The notes under the pieces were generated by a model. The model searched no databases and had not been told where the DNA came from. It saw nothing but the letters and a program-made list of their open reading frames with translations. A program made the position numbers and the translations under genes. A stretch of DNA of 17,577 nt from positions 1 to 17,577 of the forward strand of contig DAINBU010000107.1 in the NCBI GenBank assembly GCA_036732755.1. The letters run 5' to 3'. Positions 6,415 through 15,000 of the stretch are shown here, piece after piece. Source of the stretch: DASRRB01 sp036732755 (GTDB lineage: Bacteria > Planctomycetota > B15-G4 > SIAN01). Position 1 is the stretch's first letter, and the number at the start of each line of letters is the position of its first letter.

Positions 6415-7575
6415 ATGCGCACGCTCGCCTGCCTCGCCGCGCTCGCCGCCCGCCAGGAGACTCCGGTCGCGCCCGCGTCGGCGCCCGCGATCGAGAAGGA
6501 CGAAGAGCCGGACGACCCGCGCTTCTGGTCGAAGGAGGACGGCTGGTTCGACGTGAGCGGCTTCCTCGACGAGAAGTACGGCTTCCTGCCGATCGTCCTG
6601 CCGATCACGGAGCCGGCCGTCGGCTACGGCGCCGTCGGCGCGCTCGCCTTCTTCAGCCAGCCGCTCGGCGCCGCCAAGGACGGGCTCGGCCGCCCGAGCA
6701 TCACCGCGGTCGGCGGCATGGCGACGGAGAACGGGACGTGGGGCGCGCTCGCGGCCGACTCGCGCTACTGGTTCGACGACCGGCTGCAGACGGTGGCGGC
6801 GGTCGTCGACGCCTCGATCAACCTCGACTTCCACGGCATCGGCGAGGCGAGCCCCCTCGATCAGCATCCGCTCGAATACACGCTCGCGCCCGTCGGCGGA
6901 TTCCTGCAGGCGAAGTACCGGCTCGCCGACACGCTGCTCTGGGCCGGGATGAGCTACGCCTACGCCGGCACGACCGTGAACTTCGACGCGCCGGCCGCGA
7001 CGCCGGGCCTGCCCGACTTCCAGCACCAGACGCGCGTCGGCGGCGTGACCCCCTCGCTCACCTACGACTCGCGCGACAACCTCTTCACCCCGACGCGCGG
7101 CTCGTACGCCGAGCTCGGCGCGGGGATCTACAGCGGCTACCTCGGCGGCGACGACGAGTTCCAGCGCCTGCAGCTCGTCCTGATGCACTACGTGCCGGTC
7201 GCCGAGGAGCTCTTCCTCGGATTGCGCGCGGTCGGGGCGGGGACGTTCGGCGACGCGCCGTTCTACATGCGGCCCTACGTCGACCTGCGCGGCGTGCCGA
7301 TCATGCGGTATCAGGGCGAGGAGACGGCGCAGCTCGAGGCGGAGCTGCGCTGGCGCTGCTGGGAGCGCTTCAGCGTGATCGGCTTCGCCGGAGGCGGCAC
7401 GACCTGGAACCACAGCAGCGCCTTCGACGCGGTGCAGAAGGTTGTCTCCGGCGGCGCCGGCTTCCGCTACGAGCTCGCGCGCGACTACGGGCTCCACGCC
7501 GGCCTCGACGTCGCCTTCTCCCGCGACACCGCCGCGGTCTACGTCCAGATCGGGAGCGCGTGGTTCCGGCCGTGA
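6415..7575 (+). CDS. Omp85/BamA-TamA-like outer-membrane beta-barrel protein without POTRA domains
   Basis: A 386-aa protein. The N-terminus MRTLACLAALAA is a short signal peptide. An acidic linker and an early strand set follow (GFLPIVLPITEPAVGYGAVGALAFF), typical of barrel-only BamA/TamA-family proteins. Later landmarks are the SLTYDSRDNLFTPTRGSYAEL repeat near 215-235, RPYVDLRGVPIMRYQG near 285 (equivalent to the L6 VRGF-type region), and ELRWRCWERFSVIGFAGGG near 310. The protein ends on a strand with a near-terminal Phe (WFRP). Full BamA is about 800 aa with five POTRA domains; here there are none, so assembly of other proteins is not assured. It more likely forms a pore or translocates a specific partner. 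The ATG at 6415 is the first giving a signal peptide. It is divergent from arsR with a 100-bp gap. It has no transporter partner in the window. Confidence 0.82.
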   Translation: MRTLACLAALAARQETPVAPASAPAIEKDEEPDDPRFWSKEDGWFDVSGFLDEKYGFLPIVLPITEPAVGYGAVGALAFFSQPLGAAKDGLGRPSITAVGGMATENGTWGALAADSRYWFDDRLQTVAAVVDASINLDFHGIGEASPLDQHPLEYTLAPVGGFLQAKYRLADTLLWAGMSYAYAGTTVNFDAPAATPGLPDFQHQTRVGGVTPSLTYDSRDNLFTPTRGSYAELGAGIYSGYLGGDDEFQRLQLVLMHYVPVAEELFLGLRAVGAGTFGDAPFYMRPYVDLRGVPIMRYQGEETAQLEAELRWRCWERFSVIGFAGGGTTWNHSSAFDAVQKVVSGGAGFRYELARDYGLHAGLDVAFSRDTAAVYVQIGSAWFRP

Positions 7576-7621
7576 CCGGGCATCTCGCCGAGAGCGCCGC
7601 GCGCGGCTCCGCGCCAGCCGC

Positions 7622-8425
7622 TCACGTCACTGTCTCCGCCGCGTAGCGCGCGATCAGTCCGCTGCGCAGCGCTCTCCGGTGGACGCTCCGGAACAGCATG
7701 CACGCGAGCAGCAGGTCGACGACCGCCAGCGCGCCGCCGAGCGCCAGGTCGGAGTACGTAGGGCTCCCGCCGCGGGCCACGGCGCGCAGGCTCTCGAAGA
7801 CGTAGGTCGGCGGCAGCAGGCGCGAGAACGCCTGCATCCAGCCCGGCAGCGTCGCGACGGGATAGAAGACGCCGGCGAACGGCGAGACGAGCGCCGGGAT
7901 CGGCCAGATGAACCACTCCGCCGCCGGCCCCAGCCGCAGCACGATCGCGCAGCCGACGATGCCGAGCGCGATCCCGAAGACGAACAGCACGATGAGGAAC
8001 GGGACGACCACGGCGCCGAGGACGAAGATCCAGAGCCCGAAGCAGGCGCCGGCGAGCAGCATCATCACGAGCAGGCTCACCGCGCTCGTCCCCACGCAGG
8101 TCGTGACCAGCCCGGCGAGGTACTCGCCGATCGTGATCGGCGACGCGAAGAGGTTCAAGAAGTTGCGCGACCAGACGTCCTCGAAGAAGACCTGGGCGAC
8201 GCCCTGCATCACGCGCGTGAAGAAGTCCCAGAGCAGGACCGCACCGAGCAGCGTCGGGACGAAGGTCGTGCCCGGCGCCGCGACCGAGTCGAGCCAGCGC
8301 GTGAGGAAGCCCCACAGCACCATGTCGACCGCGACCCACGAGACGAGCGGGACGGCGCGCGCCACGCTGCCGCGCAGCAGGTAGAGCTGGCGCAGGACGA
8401 TCGCGGCGACGCGGCCGGGGCGCAC
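7622..8425 (-). CDS. ABC-2 type transporter permease
   Basis: A 267-aa inner-membrane protein with about six hydrophobic segments (near 24-44, 54-76, 101-125, 130-163, 170-192 and 227-246). The VFFEDVWSRNFLNLFASPI stretch at 79-97 lies at the cytoplasmic coupling position of ABC-2 permeases, and a conserved PFAGVFYPVATLPGWM loop follows near 182-197. It is the membrane half of an exporter with the ATPase encoded just upstream. Translation starts at GTG (8425), 4 nt after the ATPase stop. A GGAG at the end of the ATPase gene sits 7 nt before the GTG, so the two proteins are translationally coupled. The cargo is unknown: the NodJ/DrrB-like family includes drug, polysaccharide and lipid exporters. 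It is convergent with the Omp85-like gene, with 46 bp between them and no clear terminator. Confidence 0.92.
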   Translation of the reverse strand: MRPGRVAAIVLRQLYLLRGSVARAVPLVSWVAVDMVLWGFLTRWLDSVAAPGTTFVPTLLGAVLLWDFFTRVMQGVAQVFFEDVWSRNFLNLFASPITIGEYLAGLVTTCVGTSAVSLLVMMLLAGACFGLWIFVLGAVVVPFLIVLFVFGIALGIVGCAIVLRLGPAAEWFIWPIPALVSPFAGVFYPVATLPGWMQAFSRLLPPTYVFESLRAVARGGSPTYSDLALGGALAVVDLLLACMLFRSVHRRALRSGLIARYAAETVT

Positions 8426-8429
8426 GGCG

Positions 8430-9173
8430 TCACTCCGCCGCGAGCGACAGCGGCTCGCGCGCGACGGCGAGGAAGAGATCTTCGAGCGTCGCCTTGCCGT
8501 GCTGGCCGGGCAGTTTCCGCGGATCGCCCTCGAGCAGCACGCGGCCGTGCGAGAGGAAGAGGACGCGGTCGCAGACCTCGGCCACCTCGACCATGTTGTG
8601 CGAGGTCCACAGCACGCCCGCCTCGCCCCGCTGCGCGAACGCGCGGATGCGCGTGCGGATTTCCGCCGCCTTGGCCGGATCGAGCGACGCGGTCGGCTCG
8701 TCGAGCAGCAGGAGCTTGGGATCGTTCAGCATCGCCTTGGCGAGGCAGGCGCGCATCTGCTCGCCCGACGAGAGGACGCCGCAGCGCGTGTCGCGGAAGC
8801 GGACGAGGTCGTACTCGTCGATCAGGGCGGAGATCTTCGCGGCCGCGTGCGGGACGCCGTAGAGGAGCGCGAAGATGCGCAGCTTCTCGGCGACGGTCAG
8901 GTTGCCGGGCAGCGGCGCGTAGACGGCGGCGAAGTTGGTGCGCTCGAGCGCGGCGCCGCGCCGGGTGGCGGCGTCGATTCCCTCGATCCGGATCGTCCCG
9001 CGGTCGGCCTCGAGGACGCCGAGCACCATGTTGATCGTGGTCGTCTTGCCGGCGCCGTTCGGTCCGAGCAGCCCGACGATCTCGCCGCGTCCCACCGTGA
9101 AGGAGATGCCGTCGACGGCGACCTGCGTCCCGAAGGACCGGCGCAGCTCGGCGACTTCGAGGACGCGCTCCAT
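8430..9173 (-). CDS. ABC transporter ATP-binding protein (ABC-2 exporter)
   Basis: A 247-aa nucleotide-binding subunit. Walker A GPNGAGKT is at 37-44, the signature LSSGE at 134-138 (a variant of LSGGQ), Walker B LLLLDEP at 154-160 with D-loop SLDP at 163-166, and the switch histidine H192 (SHNM). The region where a Q-loop glutamine is expected reads NFAAVYAPLPGNLTV (80-94) and has no glutamine. I recall a related exporter subfamily with YVDLP here, so this may be normal for the group. The ATG at 9173 is chosen because it opens directly on the family N-terminus; the frame stays open to 9506, but that part is unlike an ABC protein. It drives export through the permease 4 nt downstream. No cargo gene is evident; a divergent DUF3943 envelope protein gene lies 190 bp away. 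Confidence 0.94.
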   Translation of the reverse strand: MERVLEVAELRRSFGTQVAVDGISFTVGRGEIVGLLGPNGAGKTTTINMVLGVLEADRGTIRIEGIDAATRRGAALERTNFAAVYAPLPGNLTVAEKLRIFALLYGVPHAAAKISALIDEYDLVRFRDTRCGVLSSGEQMRACLAKAMLNDPKLLLLDEPTASLDPAKAAEIRTRIRAFAQRGEAGVLWTSHNMVEVAEVCDRVLFLSHGRVLLEGDPRKLPGQHGKATLEDLFLAVAREPLSLAAE

Positions 9174-9363
9174 CCGGGCAGCGTAGCCGTCCCGCCGGGA
9201 GCTCCGCGCCAGCGCGAAGAATGTAGAAAGCCGCGCCGGATCGGGCCGATTCCAGGAGAGGTCGCGGCCGCACCCGCGGCATCCCGATTGCCATCGGCCG
9301 CGCCCCGCCGTCGCGATTGCGCGATCGCGCCGATCCTCGATCCCGTCGACAGGAAGCGTCGCG

Positions 9364-10884
9364 ATGCCCGATCTCATGGCGGCGTCGTTCCGCGTGCTGC
9401 GCGCCGTCGCGTGGATCTCGGCCGCCACCGCCTGCTCGACCGTCCCGGTCGCGAGGAGCGTCGCGGCGAAGCCGGCAGCGCTGGCGCTCGCCGCGGGTCC
9501 GGACACGACGATGCGGAACGCCGACCTCCTGGACTACGGGCGCTTCCCGGCGCTCGCTCCGGCCGACACGGACAAGAGCTACTTCATCCCGGCCGTCGAG
9601 ATCGTGACCTTCCAGGTCCTGCTGAACCAATTCAACCGCCGCTTCGTCGATGAAGAGGACTACGGCTCCGACTGGTCGACGTTCAAGGACAACCTCCATT
9701 CCGGCTGGATCATCGACCACGATCCGTTCGCGACCAACCAGGTCTTCCATCCGTATGCGGGGTCGCTGTACTTCGGGTTCGCGCGGTCGGCCGGACACGG
9801 TTTCTGGGTGTCGTTCGCCTACACGTTCCTCGGCAGCGCGCTGTGGGAGGTGGGCGGCGAGACCGGACGGCCCTCGCTCAACGACCAGATCACGACGGGG
9901 GTGAGCGGAAGCTTCCTCGGCGAGGCGCTGTTCCGCATCGCCGGCGGGATCCTGAGCGACGAGGAGCCGGGCTTCTTCCACGAGCTCGCCGCCGCGCTCG
10001 CCTCGCCGCCGTCGTTCGTCAATCGCCACGCGTTCGGCGACCGCTTCAAGAACACGTTCCCGACCGACGATCCCGCGGTATTCACGCGCGCGAGCCTGGC
10101 GGGCCGCAACAGCCTTCGCGTCAACGACGGCGGGATCGGGAGGGACGTGCCGCAGAACGAGCTCGTCGCCCGCTTCGTGATCGACTACGGGCTCCCGGGC
10201 CAACCGGGGTACCACTACGACGAACCCTTCGACTACTTCCACTTCGACTTCGACGTCACGTCGGGCGGCGAGTCGACCGTCGAGAACCTCAACGCGCGCG
10301 GCCTGCTCTTCGGCGACGGCTACGGCAGCGACGACCATCGCGGAGTGTGGGGACTCTTCGGCAACTACAGCTATTTCTCGCCCGAGGTCTTCCGCGTCTC
10401 GACCACCGCCCTCTCGTTCGGCACGATCGGACAGTGGTGGATCTCGGACGACGTCGCGCTGCAGGGGACGGCGCTCGGCGGCGTGGGCTACGGCGCGTCC
10501 GGGACGGCCGCGTCGAACCAGGTCGACCGCGACTACCACTACGGAGCGATCCCGCAGGGGACGCTCGGGATGCGCCTGATCTTCGGAAGCCTCGCGACGT
10601 TCGAGCTCCAAGGGCGCGACTTCTACGTCACCGGCGTCGCGTCCGACGACCATGGGCACGGACACGAGAACATCGCGTCCTTGCAGTCCGCGCTCACCTT
10701 CCGGGTCCTCGAACGGCAGACGATCGGGGTCCAGGTCGACTTCGCGCGCCGCGACGCGCCCTACTCCACGGTCCCGTCCCGACGCCAGACGGTGGGGACC
10801 GCGAGCCTCGTCTACAGCTACGTCTTCGGCAATACGCAGAAGCGGCAGGGCGCGGTCGAATGGAGGGAAGGCCACGGTCGGTGA
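9364..10884 (+). CDS. DUF3943 domain-containing envelope protein
   Basis: A 506-aa exported protein. The N-terminus has a hydrophobic segment (VLRAVAWISAATAC); ATAC is a marginal lipobox, so it may be an ordinary signal peptide or a lipoprotein. The DUF3943 core is at about 108-195: NLHSGWIIDHDPFATNQVFHP, then AGSLYFGFARSAGHGFW, then LGSALWEVGGE, then PSLNDQITT and GEALFR. The remainder alternates strands rich in Gly, Tyr, Phe and Trp, and the C-terminus (TASLVYSYVFG) fits an outer-membrane beta structure. The family has no established function that I know. The start is supported by AGGA at 9351-9354, 9 nt before the ATG. The next gene, a lipoprotein-type dehydrogenase, starts 30 nt later on the same strand and is probably co-transcribed. 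Confidence 0.85.
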   Translation: MPDLMAASFRVLRAVAWISAATACSTVPVARSVAAKPAALALAAGPDTTMRNADLLDYGRFPALAPADTDKSYFIPAVEIVTFQVLLNQFNRRFVDEEDYGSDWSTFKDNLHSGWIIDHDPFATNQVFHPYAGSLYFGFARSAGHGFWVSFAYTFLGSALWEVGGETGRPSLNDQITTGVSGSFLGEALFRIAGGILSDEEPGFFHELAAALASPPSFVNRHAFGDRFKNTFPTDDPAVFTRASLAGRNSLRVNDGGIGRDVPQNELVARFVIDYGLPGQPGYHYDEPFDYFHFDFDVTSGGESTVENLNARGLLFGDGYGSDDHRGVWGLFGNYSYFSPEVFRVSTTALSFGTIGQWWISDDVALQGTALGGVGYGASGTAASNQVDRDYHYGAIPQGTLGMRLIFGSLATFELQGRDFYVTGVASDDHGHGHENIASLQSALTFRVLERQTIGVQVDFARRDAPYSTVPSRRQTVGTASLVYSYVFGNTQKRQGAVEWREGHGR

Positions 10885-10914
10885 ACGCGGGGGCGGCGGG
10901 ATACATTCGGCGGG

Positions 10915-12024
10915 ATGTGGAAACCGAAGACGTCGCGCGCGCCCTGCGTCGGGCTCGCGCTCGCACTGCTCGCCGCCTGTTCGAATCCGACGCCCCGTCC
11001 CGAACCGCCCGGCCGCGTCGCGCTGCAGGACGCCCCGCGCGAGGCCGATCTCACCTACCTCGCGGGCAGCCTCACGGCCGACCAGCAGGAGGAGCTGCGG
11101 CGCGACGTGCCGGGGATCCACATCGTGGTCGCGAGCGATTCGTCGGAGGCGCTGCGCCTCGCGCCGCAGGTGCGCGGCGCCGAGGCGCGCTTCGCGACGC
11201 CCGAGTTCCTCGCCGAGGCGAAGAAGCTGGTCTGGCTGCAGGCGATGAGCGCCGGCGTCGACCGGTACGTCACGCGACCGGAGATCCGCGACCGCGCCGA
11301 TCTCGTCCTCACCAACATGCGCGGCGCGCACGGGCCGGCGATCGCCGACCACTCCTTCGCGATGCTGCTCCTGCTGACGCGCGACTTGCGGCGGTGGGAA
11401 GGCGACGGTGGCGGCGCGCGGGCGCGCGGCGGCGCGCGAGCAGGCGCCGGCGCGCGCCCGATCGCGCTGCAGGACAAGACGATGCTCGTGGTCGGGCTCG
11501 GCAGCATCGGGAGTGAGATCGCCGAGCGGGCGCACGGCTTCGGCATGCACGTGGTCGCGACGCGGCGCAGCGGACCGGGCGGCGACGACGTGCCCGCCTG
11601 GATCGAGAAGGTCGGCAAGCCCGAGGAGCTCGATTCCCTCCTGCCGCAGGCCGACGTCGTCGCGATCTGCGTCCCGCTCACGCCCGAAACCGACCACCTC
11701 TTCGACGGCGAGCGGCTCGCGCGGACGAAGCGCGGCGCCTTCCTGATCAACATCGCGCGCGGCAAAGTCGTCGACACCGCCGCGCTCGTCGAGGCACTGC
11801 AATCGGGCCAGCTCGCCGGCGCCTGCCTCGACGTCACCGACCCCGAGCCCCTCCCCGAAACCCACCCGCTCCGCTCCATGAAGAACGTCGTGATCACCCC
11901 CCATGTCGCCGCTGACGCCGAGATCACCGAGGAGCGCGCGTGGGCGCTGCTGAAGGAGAACCTCAAGCACTTCGCGGCGGGCGAGCCGCTGAAGAACGTG
12001 GTCGACAAGAAGGCGGGGTACTGA
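10915..12024 (+). CDS. D-2-hydroxyacid dehydrogenase with a lipoprotein signal peptide
   Basis: A 369-aa NAD(P)-dependent D-isomer-specific 2-hydroxyacid dehydrogenase, interconverting 2-keto acids and D-2-hydroxy acids. The Rossmann motif GLGSIG is at 194-199. The catalytic Arg, Glu and His are present: R282 (NIARGK), E311 (TDPEP) and H330 (TPHVAA). After the second strand the sequence is ATRRSG with no Asp, which favours NADP(H). Unusually, residues 1-22 form a lipoprotein signal: basic start, hydrophobic GLALALLAAC, lipobox LAAC with C22. A Pro-rich linker follows, and the enzyme fold begins near residue 44. No in-frame ATG exists between the signal and the fold, so the signal is not an easy annotation artefact. 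Residues 163-181 are only Gly, Ala, Arg and Asp. It follows DUF3943 by 30 nt. The substrate is unknown, and how an exported enzyme would obtain NAD(P)H is unclear. Confidence 0.9.
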   Translation: MWKPKTSRAPCVGLALALLAACSNPTPRPEPPGRVALQDAPREADLTYLAGSLTADQQEELRRDVPGIHIVVASDSSEALRLAPQVRGAEARFATPEFLAEAKKLVWLQAMSAGVDRYVTRPEIRDRADLVLTNMRGAHGPAIADHSFAMLLLLTRDLRRWEGDGGGARARGGARAGAGARPIALQDKTMLVVGLGSIGSEIAERAHGFGMHVVATRRSGPGGDDVPAWIEKVGKPEELDSLLPQADVVAICVPLTPETDHLFDGERLARTKRGAFLINIARGKVVDTAALVEALQSGQLAGACLDVTDPEPLPETHPLRSMKNVVITPHVAADAEITEERAWALLKENLKHFAAGEPLKNVVDKKAGY

Positions 12025-12027
12025 GGG

Positions 12028-15000
12028 TCAGCGGGCGACCGCGATGCGCACGTCGGTCGCCGGACCGAGGTCGACGTCGATATCGGTCGCCTCCTCGCTC
12101 GCGCCGCCGCTCGCGTCGCTCCAGACGAGCGCGAGGCGGAAGCGGCCGTACGGGACCTTCTCGAAGGAAGCGACGCCGCGTCCGGTCGCGACCTCTTCCG
12201 CCGACAGCGGCAGCGTCACGCGCTCGCCATGCTTCGCGACGCGCGATACGAGGCGCAGCGCCTGCAGCGTGCGCGCCGGGCCGGACGACGCGGCCGCGAT
12301 GCTCCAGTCGACTTTCACCGAGCAGACGCGCGAGACGTTGCAGGAGATGACAAACCCGCCACCCCATTCAGCCGACGGCGACGGCCACGCAAACGCATAC
12401 CCGTCGACGCGCACTCGAATCCAACGCGCCTGGGTCGTGGAGTCGGCGAAGAAGTAGGAGCCGTCGGCGAGGTGTTCTGCATCGACCCGCGCCGCGGGGT
12501 CGGGCGGCCGATCAGCTGCGTCGGGCCTCGGCCGGAACGCGGTGTCCTCGAGCCACACCTCCGAAGGCATCACGTTGCCAGACGTCCCGAAGAACGACAA
12601 TGCGAGCGAGCGACCCGCGGCGAGCTCGACGTCCAGCGGATCCGACGTCGCAGCCGCGTCGAGGTCGCGCAGCCAGCGCCAGACGTGGTCCGGCGCCACG
12701 AAGCGCAGCGTGACGAGCTCGGCGCGGACGGCGTCGATGCGGAAGCGACCGACCGCATCGGTCTCGACGAACCCCAGTCCGCTCGAACCCGGCGTCAACG
12801 GCGTGACCCGCGTCTTCGGCAGTGGGCGGCCCGACGGTTCGTGGACGAAGCCTGAGATCGTGCGCGACGTCGACGGCAGCGTCTCCGAGACGACTTGCGC
12901 TTCGCCGGGAGCGAGGACGACCTCTTCGTGCCAGACGTCGACGCCGAGCGAATCGCGCACGGTCAGCGCGAGCGGGATTCCCGGCGTGAGCGCGAGCGCC
13001 CGGAACTGCCCGTCGCTTCGCCGCTGGAAACTCAGGAATCGCTCGAGGTCCCCCGCCGCGCGCTCGATCCAGAGGCTGCTGCCTCCGAGTCGCTCGTGCG
13101 CGACCGCGACGTCGGCGGACGACCACGCGCCCGGCCATCTGTCCGCACGGATCTCGAGCAGTCCGAAGCCGACCGGCGATCCGTCGCCCTCGCGCAGGTC
13201 GAGCGTCAGCTGTGCGGCGGGTTCGAGCACGACGTCGACGCGGCCGGGAGCGGAGTCCACGGGGACGTCGCGCGTCACGAATCCCGGCGCGACGACACGA
13301 AGCGAGGCGACCTCTTCCGAGAGGACGATGCCGGCGCGTGCTGCGGCCGCAGTGACGAGACTCCGAGGCGGATGTCGGATTTGTTCCTTCACTTCGCACT
13401 TGCGCTCCACGACGACCGCGAATTCCTGGACTGCTTGTCCTTCGCTATCGCGCACGACGAGCGCGACCGTCCGGCTCGTGTCGACCGTCAGGTCGCCGAC
13501 GTCGCAGCCCACATCGACCGACCGATCGATCCGGACGCGCCGCACGAGCACGCCGCACGGCTCGCGAATCCAGAGCGTCGCCCACGCGGTCGGCCACACG
13601 TAGCGCTCCGAGACGTAAGCGCGGAAGGAGCCGTCCTCGCCGCTCGCGACGACGGGCTGGCTGCTCTCTCCGTCCGGCGACCCGGTCCAGGTCTCGACCT
13701 TCCAGCCGGCGAGCGGCGCTCCCGACCGGTCGACGAGCCGGCCGCGGATCGAATCGCTGACGCGCAGCACCACCTCGACGTCGGGACGCGCGTCGTCGAG
13801 CGCGTACTGGAGCTTCTCTCCGCGCGCGTCGATGCACTCGTAAGGGCTCTCCGGACCGAGCGAGACGCGCAGATGCGGCGCGAGCCCGAAGAACGCGAAG
13901 CCGCCGCCGCGATCGGTGCGCGTGCGCAGGATCGGCAGGAGCGAGAATCCGCCCCGCTTGACGCTCTCCACGACGCAGGCGGGGACGTCGACCGGCGGGA
14001 AAAGCAACGCATTGGGTTCGAGCTCGAGCTCGATCGACGCCGGCGGCGGACGACCGCTGACGACGACGTGGCCGCAGAACGAAAGCCCGTCGTCGAACGC
14101 GATCGCGACGTCGGCGGCCCCCGCCGCGACCTCGACGATCCGCGGCGGCGCGCAACCCGGAACCGCGAGGAGCCGGCACGCCGCTGCCGCGATCGGGATG
14201 CGGGCCTGTCCGCGCGCATCGGTCGTCGCTTCGGCGAGCACCCCGTCGTCCGTGTACTCGACCAGGAGCGTCCCCTCCATCGCGCGTCCGTCCGGCGCCG
14301 CGACCTGCACGGTGCAGGTCGCGACCTCGCGTGCGCCCTCGGGAACGGGCGCGCTCGCCGGCGCCGACGCTCCGTCCGCGGCGCGCGCGTCCGACGGTGC
14401 GGCCGCGGCGGCCGCCGCGACTCCGGCCGGGGCCCCTTCGCTCCCGCGCCCGTGTCGCACGACGACGACCGCGAGCGTCACTACGCTCGCCGCGAGGAGG
14501 GCTCCGATCCCGGCGACGCTCGCCACCTTCGCTTTCGCAGTCACGACGGAGCTCCCCAACAGTGCCCCGGCCCACGCCGCGCTGCCGCCGTCGACGCTGC
14601 CGTCGAGGTCGACCCGCAACTGCGCGATCGCCCGCCGCAACCGCGTCTCGACCGTGCGCACCGGGACGCCCGACGCCGCGGCGATCTGCGTCGGTGTGCG
14701 CTCCTCGAAGAAGCGGGCGTGGATCGTCGCGCGATAGGGCTCGTCGAGACGGGCGACCGCGTCGAGCAGCGCGCGCTCCGCCGAGAGCTGCGCTGCGACG
14801 TCGAACGTCGAGGGGAGCCGCTCGGGCACGGCGGCGTCCCGCTCGCGCCGGCCGCGGCGCTGCTCCTCGCGACGCAGCCGCCAGGCGGCGTGGCGCACGA
14901 CCTTCGCGAACCACGCCTTCAGTCCGCGGCCAGCCTCCGGCGGATGCTGCAGCGCGGCGAGCCACGAGGTCTGCACCACGTCGTCGGCGCGCGCTGCATC

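Noticed and set aside
6315..6608. N-terminal extension of the ArsR gene
   Set aside because: The extra 98 residues are low-complexity, run antisense to the start of the Omp85-like gene, and do not fit the family; the ATG at 6314 gives the normal ArsR length.
7596..7607. GC palindrome between the Omp85-like gene and the ABC permease as a terminator
   Set aside because: GCCGCGCGCGGC is self-complementary without a loop and has no T-run; such strings are common by chance in this DNA.
9174..9363. Promoters in the 190-bp gap between the ABC ATPase and DUF3943 genes
   Set aside because: A minus-strand TACATT near 9220 has no -35 partner at proper distance, and nothing convincing is seen on the plus strand. 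The gap must hold promoters but I cannot place them.
9174..9506. N-terminal extension of the ABC ATPase
   Set aside because: The extension does not resemble an ABC protein, overlaps the start of the DUF3943 gene, and the ATG at 9173 opens exactly on the family N-terminus.
8209..11970. A 1253-codon open frame on the minus strand crossing the exporter, DUF3943 and dehydrogenase genes
   Set aside because: Its translation is Arg/Ala/Asp-rich with no domain, and it lies over several genes with clear motifs in other frames. Long antisense frames are expected at this G+C.
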